64,000 bases of DNA from JACKAQ01 sp965227145 (lineage in GTDB: Bacteria; Calditrichota; Calditrichia; RBG-13-44-9; J075): NCBI GenBank assembly GCA_965227145.1, contig OZ245730.1, positions 5,704,001 through 5,768,000 on the forward strand. Reading direction: 5' to 3'. Under the pieces are notes generated by a model. It was not told the origin of the DNA. It saw nothing but the letters and a program-made list of their open reading frames with translations, and ran no database searches. Positions 34,140-43,523 of this stretch are shown piece by piece. Each line of letters starts with the position of its first letter. Positions within the stretch are counted from its first letter, which is position 1. Position numbers and translations under genes: made by a program.

Positions 34140-34376
34140 AAATCCAGTCTTTCACTGATAGTTATCATTCAAAAACAGAGCAGCAATATACGTTTGTGCG
34201 GTGCAAAAGCAAATGCAAAAGGTATGTCCGTTTATTTACCGGGTAGCATTTTTTTTCGCTAATTTTGTCCGCAGACTGGATATTTTGATAATTTCTGCTA
34301 TATTAACTGAGGGTTCAGAGACAGGTGATTGGCGTTTGTGTGGGATCAAATGCGCATCATCAATGAGGGTACGGAT

Positions 34377-34754
34377 ATGGTGGAGTGGTTCTTCCTGTGG
34401 ATACTCTTTTGCTTGCCGCTTGCGGTTGTTGACCGGTCGACGTATCAAACGAAATGTGATGCACCGTTAAAAGTCCGTTTGTCGCTGGCATTAGATAGCC
34501 AAAACCAATTAATCAATAAAAATGCAATCCGGGTTGTGGGTGAGTGCGAGCTGCCGTTAAACAACCGGTTGTGTCAGGTGCTGGGTGATTCCGGCGTCAC
34601 TTTTTTGACGATCACCGGGAATCATTTTATCGCCAAAGGCGATGCAGCGCAAATCTGCAATCTGGCCGAATTCCGGCTGGTGAAATCGTTGCGGCTGTCG
34701 GTGGTGCAAATTCCACTGGCGGAATCCGGCAAATCTCCCCGAAAATCCACATAG
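34377..34754 (+). CDS. hypothetical protein with N-terminal hydrophobic segment
   Basis: A 125-residue protein of no recognised family. It begins with a hydrophobic stretch (VEWFFLWILFCLPLAVV), either a signal peptide or a membrane anchor, followed by a soluble region with three Cys (CDAPL, GECEL, NRLCQV) that could form a disulfide outside the cytoplasm. GAGGG lies 8 bp before the chosen ATG; an upstream ATG gives a charged extension. It ends 16 bp before the converging barrel gene. That it is a real gene is likely but not sure. Confidence 0.5.
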   Translation: MVEWFFLWILFCLPLAVVDRSTYQTKCDAPLKVRLSLALDSQNQLINKNAIRVVGECELPLNNRLCQVLGDSGVTFLTITGNHFIAKGDAAQICNLAEFRLVKSLRLSVVQIPLAESGKSPRKST

Positions 34755-34770
34755 CTGAAAATTTCCCCAA

Positions 34771-36042
34771 TTAAAATCGCAGGCGGGATGTGAGCGCCAA
34801 ACCCATTCCCTTAAAATCTCCCGGAATGAGTTTGCGGTGGTTGAGATAGGCAATATCGAGATACCAGTTGCCGAGATCGATGCCGCCGCCAATCGCGAGC
34901 GATAACCCCATTTTCCCGCCGATGGTGAATCCGGCACGCAACGGCAGCACCGGAATACCGCGATATTCCCCGCCAATCGCAACGCGGGCGCGGCGTGTGC
35001 CGCTCATTTGGGCGGTTAATCCCTGCTCCCATTCTGCGGTTAGCGTTACATCCGGTTGTGGCGAATACGCCACAGACCAGTCCATTACTGCGGGCAGCCG
35101 GGTGGAAAAGGAGTTGAGCGGAAAGACGTTTTCCGTATCGACAATCCGGTCATCTTCCAAATTGAACGGGAGGCTGATGCTATCCGCGTGAATAGCGAGC
35201 ACGCGGCGCTCGGCATCCGTGTTCCAGTTCATCTGGCTGATGGAATTGAAAAAAGCTAAACCCACCGTAATTTTTTCATTCACGACGGCCAATCCCCCAA
35301 AATTCAGGCTGACGCCGCTGCCGCCATCGGCGGAAAGCAGCGATAATTCGCCATCGAGCGAAATATACGGATTGTTGCTCAGGTCAAAATTGCGGAGTTG
35401 CCCGTCGGCGCTTTCGATTTCATCGAAAACAAAACCGCGATAATAGGTAAGGGTTGCGCCAAGAATAATATCGTCGAACGGCAGCCGTTTCCAGCGAATG
35501 GATTGCGCACCGCTGACCGAAATGCCCATTCCTGCCCAATCAGCGCCTTCGGCTTCGTCGAAACTGTATATCCTGCCAAGCTCGTTGTTGCCTTGCAGGG
35601 GTAATTCGAGCGCGCTTTTGGGGATGTTCAATTTGGCATCGCCGACGCCAAAAACGGAAAAACTGAAGTTCGGGAGATAAATGGAGAGGGAGTTAAGCCG
35701 CGCCTGTCCGTCCGCCCTCAGCCCGGATGCCGGGATGGCGTTCAAAATATCATCGATATCGCCATCGCTGAGCAGATCGCCGGTGGTGAAATAGCGATCG
35801 TACTGGCTTTTGCTGAAACTGTTGTTGCTGATGGACGCAACCGCAGAAAACAGGTTGAATTCCAGCCGGAAATCATTTTTCAATCCCAGCGTTGCCGGGT
35901 TCGATCCTGCCGATTCAACGCCACGGGTATCCGCTGCGTTGCTGAAAGCCATACCAGCTGCACGGGCATCGATCGCTTTTTGGGCGATAGCGGCATTTAC
36001 CGCCATCAAAATAATTGTCAAAGATAAAAATAGAACGCGCAT
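34771..36042 (-). CDS. outer-membrane beta-barrel protein, DUF5723/PorV-like
   Basis: A 423-residue exported protein. The signal peptide ends at NAAIAQ, and the mature start (KAIDARAAGMAFSNAADTRGVESAGSNPATLG) is the plug-like segment typical of FadL/PorV/DUF5723-type barrels. Alternating strands run to an aromatic C-terminus (GLALTSRLRF) that suits the Bam machinery. Relatives carry hydrophobic compounds or act as secretion-system shuttle parts; no type IX secretion genes are near. The start is preceded by a weak site (GAGGCAAA). Confidence 0.75.
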   Translation of the reverse strand: MRVLFLSLTIILMAVNAAIAQKAIDARAAGMAFSNAADTRGVESAGSNPATLGLKNDFRLEFNLFSAVASISNNSFSKSQYDRYFTTGDLLSDGDIDDILNAIPASGLRADGQARLNSLSIYLPNFSFSVFGVGDAKLNIPKSALELPLQGNNELGRIYSFDEAEGADWAGMGISVSGAQSIRWKRLPFDDIILGATLTYYRGFVFDEIESADGQLRNFDLSNNPYISLDGELSLLSADGGSGVSLNFGGLAVVNEKITVGLAFFNSISQMNWNTDAERRVLAIHADSISLPFNLEDDRIVDTENVFPLNSFSTRLPAVMDWSVAYSPQPDVTLTAEWEQGLTAQMSGTRRARVAIGGEYRGIPVLPLRAGFTIGGKMGLSLAIGGGIDLGNWYLDIAYLNHRKLIPGDFKGMGLALTSRLRF

Positions 36043-36079
36043 TTTGCCTCAGTCATTAGTCGAATATTCGCCAAACAGA

Positions 36080-36110
36080 CGGGAGGACGGCCGTTCCAAC
36101 CGTTCTCCCG
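36080..36110. terminator. hairpin after the chalcone-isomerase-like gene
   Basis: Arms CGGGAGGACGG and CCGTTCTCCCG (one mismatch) around a 9-bp loop. It lies between the converging end of the chalcone-isomerase-like gene and the start of the barrel gene. It lacks a strong T-run and shares the CCGTTC motif with other palindromes, so it may be a REP-type element instead. Confidence 0.4.
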
Positions 36111-36225
36111 GATCAATCTCAAAAAGTAGCAATATTCCTGCCAGCTTCGTTGATGAGGCGCAAATAATCGAAAGTCCATTCCTAACGGGTGAGATCACCT
36201 GTAAAACAATCGTTGTGCAGCCGTG

Positions 36226-36837
36226 CTAATTTGCAATCCGGCTAACCAGATTTTCGCGATCAACAATCGCGTCTTCGCCCAACCATGCGGACCACAACGC
36301 GCGGGCAAGTACCGCGTTGGTGATGGCCGGTTTTTCCACGCCGTTGATGGTGGTGAGCAATACGCCGCCCGGTAACCAGCGCAATACGTATTGCTGATCT
36401 TCTTTGATTTCTTCGTTAAAATACCCGATAAATTGATTTACGAGCGGTTCGATAGCAGCGTATTCCGCTTTGGTTGTGTTGTTCTCGAACGTTTCGCGAT
36501 AGGCACCCTGAATTTTATCTGCGCCGACATCGCGGGAAAAGTCCATCACAATTTGTTTGGCTACACCATCTTCCAGCGCTTTGGCCAACGCTGCTGTTTC
36601 GCTCATTTTTCCGGAAACATCCATATAATGTGCCACGCCATACACTTTGATGATAAATTTTTTGCGAACGGCTGTGCCGGTCAGGTTCAGTGCATAATCT
36701 GCGCCGTCGTAACTAAATTGCACACTTGCCGGAAACATTTTTCCGGTCGATCCTTCTTCCACCATTTCCTGCGCGGCGATCGAACAAAAAAATCCGATTG
36801 CCAAAACGGTAAAACATGTGAAAAGTGCTTGTTTCAT
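36226..36837 (-). CDS. chalcone-isomerase-like domain protein, exported
   Basis: A 203-residue protein with a signal peptide (KQALFTCFTVLAIGFFCSIAAQ) and a chalcone-isomerase-like domain: FPASVQFSYDGADYALNLTGTAVRKKFIIKVYGVAHYM is the family opening and VLARALWSAWLGEDAI the usual end. Bacterial members are periplasmic and thought to bind fatty acids or other lipids rather than isomerise chalcones. ATG at 36837 follows GGAGGCGTT; the open frame runs further upstream but into the preceding gene. It lies 25 bp after the HEAT-cyclophilin gene on the same strand, likely in one transcript. Confidence 0.85.
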   Translation of the reverse strand: MKQALFTCFTVLAIGFFCSIAAQEMVEEGSTGKMFPASVQFSYDGADYALNLTGTAVRKKFIIKVYGVAHYMDVSGKMSETAALAKALEDGVAKQIVMDFSRDVGADKIQGAYRETFENNTTKAEYAAIEPLVNQFIGYFNEEIKEDQQYVLRWLPGGVLLTTINGVEKPAITNAVLARALWSAWLGEDAIVDRENLVSRIAN

Positions 36838-36862
36838 AACGCCTCCGCTTTCTGATTGCGAA

Positions 36863-38953
36863 TCAGGGTTGAATTTGGGTTGTATTGGGTTGTTTGATAA
36901 TGCCAATTGTGTCGATGGCATCAAATTTCTGGATGCGCTCCACCGCGTCCATTCCGTCGATAATTTTGCCAAAAACGGTGTATTTCCCGTTGAGGTGCGG
37001 CTGTTGCATGTGGCTGATAAACCATTGGCTGCCGCCGGTATCTTTTCCGGCCAGCGCCATGCCAACGGTGCCCCGTTCGTATGGCGTATCATTGTATTCG
37101 CAGGGAATTGCATAGCCGGGACCGCCCCAGCCATCGCCGCGCGGATCGCCGACCTGCGTAACAAATGCCGGCACTACCCGGTGAAATAAAATGCCATCGT
37201 AATAACCGCTGTTGATCAAATGAACAAAATTGGCGGTGGTGACCGGCGCATTGTGTTGATCCAGTTCGATGGTAAATTCCCCGGCGTCCGTTTGAATACG
37301 AACGCGATACAGCGTGTCCGGCGATAGCGGTTTGAAATCGGTGCGCAATCCGGAAACCGCGTCCACTGGCGGTAATTTGCGATTTTCATTCCCGGTGAGG
37401 GTGAACAATGCTTTAATCGCCGCCGATCGAATGGGCACGTGCGGCGATGTTAATCGCTCTTCAAAAAAAGATTCGGCATCTTTGGCGTGCAGGCTGTCCA
37501 GCGCAACAACAATGGCAACCATCGCTTCCAAATCCCGCGGCGCTTCAAATTTAGCGAACATGTCCATCAGGGGTTGAACGGTTTGCGCGGGGCGGGGATC
37601 GTCCATCAATGCAATATAATTAGCGATAATCGTGGTTTGGGCAACATCACCTTCCTGCATTTTTTTCATAAAATAATCGATGGACGGCGGCGTGTTCCGA
37701 CCAATCAGCGCTTCCAGCGCAACGGTGCTTTGCCCGATGGGTTCGCCCTCCGCCAACTGAACCAGCAGTTGTGTGGCTTCTGCTTCTTCGGGAATCGGTT
37801 TTGCGGGATTGGCGGATTTCATGCTGTCCAGCGCGACAATGGTGTAATACGATTGCGGCCACGGAAATTGTATCGCTTCGTTGCGAATCATTTTCATGGC
37901 TTTGGCTGGCGCGATTGTGGCCAGCGCAATCAGCGATTCGCCTTTGATGCGCCAATCCTCGTGCGATGTCGCCATTTTTTCAAACAGCCGTTCGGTTGTG
38001 CGATTTTTGATGCTGCGAACACTGTGTAGCGCCGCCAGCCGGATTTGCGGATGTTCATCTTCGATCAGCGGCGTCAACCGGTTCAGATAATTATCATCTT
38101 TCAACAATTCGAACACTTGCAGCGCGGCGATACGGTTGTAGCGTTCCGGGTCGTTCAGCAAATTTGCAACGGTATCCCGGAACTGTCGCGATGCGATGCG
38201 TTTGTAAAATGGTGCGTAATCCGGTTCATTTTTCAACTCCTGAAAACGCGGTGAGCGGGAAAGCTGAATAATTCGCTGAATGCCTTTTAAGCCATAATAA
38301 CGGGTTAGGGGAAATTTGGCGGTGATCGCAAAATCGTAATCTGCAAACGAGCGCAGCGCACCCATACGATACAGTGCATACGCCGCCCGCCAGCTGGTTT
38401 CCGGGTCGTCTTCCCGTAAAATTTGATGCAGCAGATAGGGATATTCCTCCGGAAAAATATTCCGCAGCGCCATATCCGCCAGTGCTTTTGTGGCTGCTTT
38501 GCGAATGCCGGTATCACGGAATTTCAGGAATTCGCCCACTTTTGTGGCTGCCACTTCGCTGCCCGATTTTCCGAGCGCCTCATACACGCGAAAATAATTA
38601 TCCCGCCGCTGCTGATGAAACAACGCCCTCAGTAACAGCTCTTCCGAAGCCGGGTCAAACATCTGTCCCAGTGCAAAAATAGTTGCGGCCTGAATACTGG
38701 TATCGGGATCAAATAAACAGTGCTCCAGTAGCGCTGCGGACTCAGCATCCTGGACAATGCCTAACGTTTCCACCGCCTTAAGCCGAATATTTGGGTTTGA
38801 ATGTTTTAACCAATGATTGATCTGGCTTTTGTTGATAACGCGGGAGTTTCGCATATGCGTTAATTGTTGTTCGCTGTTTCGTAAATCCATTTTTTCGCAA
38901 GATTGCAATACAACAGCCAGGATAACAATGGCGGCAACAATCCATTTTCGCAT
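36863..38953 (-). CDS. lipoprotein with HEAT repeats and a cyclophilin domain
   Basis: A 696-residue lipoprotein (signal peptide ending at VVLQSC). Residues about 50-510 form HEAT-like helical repeats (IRLKAVETLGIVQDAESAALLEHCL, IRLAALHSVRSI and others). Residues about 555-690 are a cyclophilin-type peptidyl-prolyl isomerase: GEFTIELDQHNAPVTTANF, ILFHRVVPAFVTQVGDP, GSQWFISH and LNGKYTVFGKI. The active-site Arg in FHRV is kept, and GSQWFI stands for the usual GSQFFI. It is probably a periplasmic or surface folding catalyst with a protein-binding solenoid. It is followed on the same strand by the chalcone-isomerase-like gene. Confidence 0.9.
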   Translation of the reverse strand: MRKWIVAAIVILAVVLQSCEKMDLRNSEQQLTHMRNSRVINKSQINHWLKHSNPNIRLKAVETLGIVQDAESAALLEHCLFDPDTSIQAATIFALGQMFDPASEELLLRALFHQQRRDNYFRVYEALGKSGSEVAATKVGEFLKFRDTGIRKAATKALADMALRNIFPEEYPYLLHQILREDDPETSWRAAYALYRMGALRSFADYDFAITAKFPLTRYYGLKGIQRIIQLSRSPRFQELKNEPDYAPFYKRIASRQFRDTVANLLNDPERYNRIAALQVFELLKDDNYLNRLTPLIEDEHPQIRLAALHSVRSIKNRTTERLFEKMATSHEDWRIKGESLIALATIAPAKAMKMIRNEAIQFPWPQSYYTIVALDSMKSANPAKPIPEEAEATQLLVQLAEGEPIGQSTVALEALIGRNTPPSIDYFMKKMQEGDVAQTTIIANYIALMDDPRPAQTVQPLMDMFAKFEAPRDLEAMVAIVVALDSLHAKDAESFFEERLTSPHVPIRSAAIKALFTLTGNENRKLPPVDAVSGLRTDFKPLSPDTLYRVRIQTDAGEFTIELDQHNAPVTTANFVHLINSGYYDGILFHRVVPAFVTQVGDPRGDGWGGPGYAIPCEYNDTPYERGTVGMALAGKDTGGSQWFISHMQQPHLNGKYTVFGKIIDGMDAVERIQKFDAIDTIGIIKQPNTTQIQP

Positions 38954-39097
38954 ATTTTACCTTTCGGCGGTTAAAAATGTGGTTTTGGCGTCTGTTCTCA
39001 ATACATCCGGTCTGATAAATATAGCTGATTACCAGCTTAAAGTCTATTCTAAAAAACGACTTACGCCGTTGCCGGCGATTGGCAAATGCCGAACCGC

Positions 39098-39127
39098 TTG
39101 ACAACATGAATTCCCCGGGCGTATATT
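39098..39127 (+). promoter_or_regulatory. sigma-70 promoter of the yigZ-ABC operon
   Basis: TTGACA (39098-39103), an 18-bp spacer and TATATT (39122-39127). The expected transcript start is near 39134, which supports the later of the two possible yigZ start codons. Confidence 0.75.
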
Positions 39128-39152
39128 TTTGCAAAAATGCAACATTTTGCTC

Positions 39153-39770
39153 ATGGAAATTGAAAATTTTATTATCACGCAGCCGGTATTTCACGAACTG
39201 CGCATCAAACGCTCGGTGTTTTTGGGATCGCTGCTGCCGGCAGAAACCCGCGACATCGCCGAAGCCGCGATTGCAACGCTGCGCAGCAAATATCACGATG
39301 CCACCCATAACTGCTTTGCCTACCGGATCGATGCGGACGATTGGCGCTATTCGGACGATGGCGAGCCATCCGGCACTGCCGGAAAACCCATTTTGGCGAT
39401 GCTGGAAAAATACCAGTTGGTGCAGTGTGTGCTGGTGGTTACGCGACATTTTGGCGGGATAAAACTGGGCACCGGCGGATTAATTCGTGCGTATTCCCAA
39501 TGCGCGGAGGAAACCATACAAATTTCCCCGCGCGAAAAACTTGTCCGCTATCAAATTTATTCTTTGCAATATGCGTATCATTTTTCACGAAATATTCATT
39601 ATCTTGTATCAAAATTCAACGGCGAATGGGTAGATTCGCAATTTACAGAAGTGGTTCGGTCAATCATTCGTGTGCCCGAAGAAACGGCGCAAAGCTTTGC
39701 AGATGAAGTGTTGAGCGCCGGAAACGGACAGATTGAACTTGTGGAAATTTCAAATCCCGGAACGGTATGA
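39153..39770 (+). CDS. YigZ/IMPACT family protein
   Basis: A 205-residue protein of the UPF0029 (YigZ/IMPACT) family. The N-terminal domain has the hallmark FLGSLLPAET...HDATHNCFAYRI, YSDDGEPSGTAGKPILAML and LVVTRHFGGIKLGTGGLIRAY; the C-terminal part is the usual ferredoxin-like domain. The eukaryotic relative binds GCN1; the bacterial role is unknown, possibly tied to translation or RNA. The ATG at 39153 is favoured over 39129 because the predicted transcript starts at about 39134. The stop overlaps the next start by 4 bp, so it heads an operon with an ABC exporter. Confidence 0.9.
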   Translation: MEIENFIITQPVFHELRIKRSVFLGSLLPAETRDIAEAAIATLRSKYHDATHNCFAYRIDADDWRYSDDGEPSGTAGKPILAMLEKYQLVQCVLVVTRHFGGIKLGTGGLIRAYSQCAEETIQISPREKLVRYQIYSLQYAYHFSRNIHYLVSKFNGEWVDSQFTEVVRSIIRVPEETAQSFADEVLSAGNGQIELVEISNPGTV

Positions 39771-40660
39771 TACACGTTAAAGCAGAAAATTTATGCAAGG
39801 AAATTAACGAGCGCACAGCGGTCGAAAACGTATCTTTTGAGGTGCAGCCCGGACGTGTGCTGGGTATTCTCGGTGCCGAAAATGCGGGCAAAACCACTAT
39901 ATTGCGTATGTTAATGGAGCTGGTTCCGCCGGATAGCGGCAGCGTCAGTTTTGATGAACGGATGATCAGCCCGAAAGTGCGCGACGCAACCGGTTATTTA
40001 CCGCAGCGGCGCGGTTTGCTGAAAAATCATACCGTAAACGAGTTGCTGATCTATTTTGCCCAGCTCAAAAACCTGCCTCGCAAAAAAGCCCGTGTCGAAG
40101 CTGTCCGGCTGATGGACCGCTTTCAAATCATCGATCAAATGGATACCAAAGTGCATTTGCTCACCGAAGAAATGCGCCAGAAAGTGGCGGTGATGCTGGC
40201 AATTATCCACAATCCGGATTTGCTGATTTTGGACGAGCCGTTTTTGGAGCAGCATCCCGGATTCATAAAATTGGTGCGAAAACTGGTGCAGCGCTTCCGG
40301 GACGAAGGCAAAACGCTCATTCTCGCCAGCCGCGATTTCGACGAAGCCGAAATATTGTGTGACGATGTGCTGGTGTTGCAGGACGGACAAACCCTTTTGC
40401 AGGGCAACCTCGCCGAAATCCGCAATCGTTCCAAAGAAAATATGATCGAAGTTTTTGCGCACGAAAACCTGGAATCGCTGCAAAGCATTTACGGCGTAAA
40501 ACAGTATGTATTAAACCATCGCAGCGCCCAATTATTTGTGGACAGCAAAGTGCCGCCGCAAAAAATTCTGGACGTTATCGTAAAAACGGTGAACGCCACG
40601 CGGATCGAAGTGTGCCGTCCGGGGCTGCGCGAAATTGTCAACCAAATGACGAATTTGTAA
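39767..40660 (+). CDS. ABC transporter ATP-binding protein, NatA-like
   Basis: Cytosolic ATPase of an ABC-2 exporter whose permease is encoded next. Walker A is GAENAGKT and Walker B LLILDEPF. The signature reads LTEEMRQKVAV in place of LSGGQ, and the H-loop reads LASRDFDEAE, so the switch His seems to be Arg. These departures suggest weak or unusual ATP turnover, though export ATPases of this group can be divergent. The C-terminal 80 residues form a small domain typical of NatA/CcmA-like proteins. It overlaps yigZ by 4 bp (ATGA). Confidence 0.88.
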   Translation: MIHVKAENLCKEINERTAVENVSFEVQPGRVLGILGAENAGKTTILRMLMELVPPDSGSVSFDERMISPKVRDATGYLPQRRGLLKNHTVNELLIYFAQLKNLPRKKARVEAVRLMDRFQIIDQMDTKVHLLTEEMRQKVAVMLAIIHNPDLLILDEPFLEQHPGFIKLVRKLVQRFRDEGKTLILASRDFDEAEILCDDVLVLQDGQTLLQGNLAEIRNRSKENMIEVFAHENLESLQSIYGVKQYVLNHRSAQLFVDSKVPPQKILDVIVKTVNATRIEVCRPGLREIVNQMTNL

Positions 40661-40674
40661 TCGGAGTGAACATA

Positions 40675-42174
40675 ATGAGACGCATTTTTGTCATTGCGTT
40701 TTGGGAGTGGAAACAGTTTTTGAAAACCCGGCGGTTTTGGCTGGTTACTTTTCTGGCGCCGGTTGTTGCCGCCGCATTGCTGTTGATGCCGACATATTAT
40801 TACCAAACATCGCAGGCGAACCAGAGCCAGGTAATCGGCTGTGTATCGCTGGATACCACGCATTACTGCGAGATGCTTTCCGATCGGTTGCTCGCGGAAA
40901 TGGAAACGAACACCCGGTTCGGCAAATTGCTGATCGAATCTATCCCGCCCGATACCAGCGATGCGTTGCGGATGGACATTATCGAACGCGACGCGTTAAA
41001 ATATGCGCTGGACAGCCTTTACAGCGCATACGACAAAGTTCAGGAGCGCCGCCAATATTTGTTCAGCCGACCGGATTCGCCCACCAAAACCCGGCTGCTT
41101 CGCGAATCATACGATGAATTGATCGCCACGCGCGAACAGCTCGATCTCTCCCGCGAAACCAGCAAACGCCTTTCAGTCCGGGTCGATACGCTCATGCGAA
41201 GGGAAACCCTGAGCAAAGCGGACAGCCTGCTGAACACCAAACGTATTTCCGGTTACATTGTCATCAATCCGCCAAAATTTTTCGATGGAAAAGTAGAATT
41301 TCACTCCCGCCAGCCGCGCAACGTTGCCAGCCTGCAACCGCTGGAGCATGCATTGCAAGTGCTGCTGGTGGAAGAGCGAATGCGCCAGAGCGATTTTCAG
41401 GTGGATAAAATTCAGGAAATGATGCGTCCGGTAATTATCGAAGAAGTGCTCGCCGAAGGTTCTGCAAAATATCGATTTAGCGTTCGCGAAACATACATTG
41501 CGCCGGTCATTTTGCTGGTGTGTTTTCTGGTTGTGCTGCTCACCACCACCATGTTTTTGGCAATTTCCATCCACACGGAAAAAAGCCGCAGAATGGCAGA
41601 ATTGATCATCGCCAGCGCCTCCACCTTTCAGATTGTCACGGGAAAATCGCTGGGCATCTGGCTGCTGGGCATCGTGCAAATTTTAGCCGGAACGCTGGTT
41701 GCCGGATTGCTGATTCAGCTAAATATGCTGTCCAGCATTGCGGTGCCGTTTCTCGGTTGGGAATATGCCGGATGGTTTACGCTGTATTACACTTTCGGAT
41801 ATTTGCTGTTTGGCGCCTGGTATATTACCGTTGGCGCGCTGAGCCGCCGGAAATCAGAAATGTACCGGCTGCTGTTTGTGTTGAATGCGGTTGTGTTGTT
41901 GCCGCTGGCTTTGGTGGTGTATGTGCTGTTTTCGCCGGCGTCGATTTTAGTACGTTTCCTCAGCTACATTCCGGTTTTTTCGCCGGCGCTGATGGTCATT
42001 CGCACCCCGATAGCACCGCCACCGGTGATGGAATATTACATCACCGGGACGATCATGTTCATTTTTATTTTACTCGGTTTCAGCATTGCCGGAAAAGTGT
42101 TCCGAAACAGCAATCTCGATCAATCGCGATTACCGGTTGTGCAACGGCTGGTTGCGCTGCTGCAAGCCCGTTAA
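40675..42174 (+). CDS. ABC-2 type transporter permease, NatB-like
   Basis: A 499-residue membrane protein. One hydrophobic segment lies near the N-terminus (FWLVTFLAPVVAAALLLM), a large extracytoplasmic domain of about 250 residues follows, and then six or so segments from about 280 (YIAPVILLVCFLVVLLTTTMFLAISIHTEKSRRMAELIIAS is the conserved ABC-2/NatB region). It pairs with the upstream ATPase. In NatAB the substrate is Na+; here it cannot be told. ATG at 40675 follows GGAG 11 bp upstream. The stop lies 2 bp from the converging nhaA stop with no terminator between. Confidence 0.88.
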   Translation: MRRIFVIAFWEWKQFLKTRRFWLVTFLAPVVAAALLLMPTYYYQTSQANQSQVIGCVSLDTTHYCEMLSDRLLAEMETNTRFGKLLIESIPPDTSDALRMDIIERDALKYALDSLYSAYDKVQERRQYLFSRPDSPTKTRLLRESYDELIATREQLDLSRETSKRLSVRVDTLMRRETLSKADSLLNTKRISGYIVINPPKFFDGKVEFHSRQPRNVASLQPLEHALQVLLVEERMRQSDFQVDKIQEMMRPVIIEEVLAEGSAKYRFSVRETYIAPVILLVCFLVVLLTTTMFLAISIHTEKSRRMAELIIASASTFQIVTGKSLGIWLLGIVQILAGTLVAGLLIQLNMLSSIAVPFLGWEYAGWFTLYYTFGYLLFGAWYITVGALSRRKSEMYRLLFVLNAVVLLPLALVVYVLFSPASILVRFLSYIPVFSPALMVIRTPIAPPPVMEYYITGTIMFIFILLGFSIAGKVFRNSNLDQSRLPVVQRLVALLQAR

Positions 42175-42176
42175 CA

Positions 42177-43523
42177 TCACGATTTCGCAGCATTGCCGGT
42201 GCGATACAAAATCACCCAGCCGATCAGCCCGGCAATCAGCGATGCACTGAGAATCCCGATTTTGGAATAGGTCAGATAATACGAATCGCCAAATCCCAGA
42301 TTCGCGATAAACAGCGACATCGTAAAACCAATGCCCGCCAGACAACTGATGCCGTAAATCTGCTGCCAGCTCGCGCCCTCCGGTAGATCCGCAAACCCAA
42401 ATTTTACAGATAGATACGAAAATAACGTAATCCCGATTTGCTTCCCGAGAATCAATCCGAGAATGATGCCGAGGCTCACCGGATGCGAAATTGCCGCACC
42501 GAGATCGCCGCTGAGCGTTACGCCTGCGTTTGCCATCGCAAAAACCGGCACAATAAAAAAGCTGACATACGGATGCAACGTGTGCTCCAGCCGGTGCATG
42601 GGCGTATCCACTTTTTCGCAGGCGGTTTCCAGCGAATGAACCGCGTGCTGCTGTTTGCTGTTGATCAGCACGTCATCGCCGGGATTGTGTGCATCGCGGA
42701 AATATGCCAGCGCGTTGCTGACGCTATCCACAAATTGATTGGCGTTCAAACGGATGGTTGCGGGAATGGCAAATGCCCCCAGCACACCGGCAATGGTGGC
42801 GTGCACACCGGATTTCAGGAATGCCACCCACATCGCGGTGCCCAACAGCACATAAACCAGTGTGTGCCGAACACCCAACCGGTTCATCAAAAACATCACG
42901 GCCAGCGAGCCAAATCCGATTGCCAGACTCACCCACGAAATTTGGGCGGTATAAAATAGTGCGATCACCAGTACCGCGCCGATGTCATCCACAATTGCAA
43001 CGGCTGTCAAAAATATTTTTAGCGTCAGCGGAACGCGGCTGCCGAGCAGCGCAACAACGCCCAGCGCAAATGCGATATCGGTTGCCATGGGAATTCCCCA
43101 GCCGACGGCGCCTTCCGTGCCGGCGTTCAGCAGGATGTAAAATAGCGCCGGAACCACCATCCCGCCGATGGCCGCGGCAATCGGCAGCGCCGCTTTGCGA
43201 ACCGAAGACAGCTCGCCGAGCAACACTTCGCGCTTAATTTCCAACCCGACAACGAAAAAGAAAATGGCCATCAATCCGTCGTTGATCCACAAAATGAGCG
43301 GTTTGTTCAACACAAAATCGCCCAATCCGATGGTGAACGGCGTTTGCCAAAGTTGTTGGTAAGCTTCACTATATGGTGAGTTTGCCCAAATCAGGGCGAT
43401 GGCTGTAAACAGCATCAACAAAATTCCGCCGGATGTTTCCAGTTTCAAAAATTCCTGGATCGGGCTGAGCATCCGCTCAATGGGCGCCGGCGGAGAGTTC
43501 TCGTTCGGGACAAGTTTTGCCAT
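42177..43523 (-). CDS. nhaA: Na+/H+ antiporter NhaA
   Basis: Inner-membrane antiporter that exchanges one Na+ for two H+. About 12 membrane segments are visible. The paired transport aspartates occur in LTAVAIVDDIGAVLVIALF and the upstream Asp in GWGIPMATDIAFALGVVALLG, as in the E. coli protein. The 448 residues are a little longer than the E. coli protein (388), mostly from a hydrophilic insert around DDVLINSKQQHAVHSLE. ATG at 43523 follows GGAG 10 bp upstream; longer forms have no such site. Confidence 0.93.
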   Translation of the reverse strand: MAKLVPNENSPPAPIERMLSPIQEFLKLETSGGILLMLFTAIALIWANSPYSEAYQQLWQTPFTIGLGDFVLNKPLILWINDGLMAIFFFVVGLEIKREVLLGELSSVRKAALPIAAAIGGMVVPALFYILLNAGTEGAVGWGIPMATDIAFALGVVALLGSRVPLTLKIFLTAVAIVDDIGAVLVIALFYTAQISWVSLAIGFGSLAVMFLMNRLGVRHTLVYVLLGTAMWVAFLKSGVHATIAGVLGAFAIPATIRLNANQFVDSVSNALAYFRDAHNPGDDVLINSKQQHAVHSLETACEKVDTPMHRLEHTLHPYVSFFIVPVFAMANAGVTLSGDLGAAISHPVSLGIILGLILGKQIGITLFSYLSVKFGFADLPEGASWQQIYGISCLAGIGFTMSLFIANLGFGDSYYLTYSKIGILSASLIAGLIGWVILYRTGNAAKS

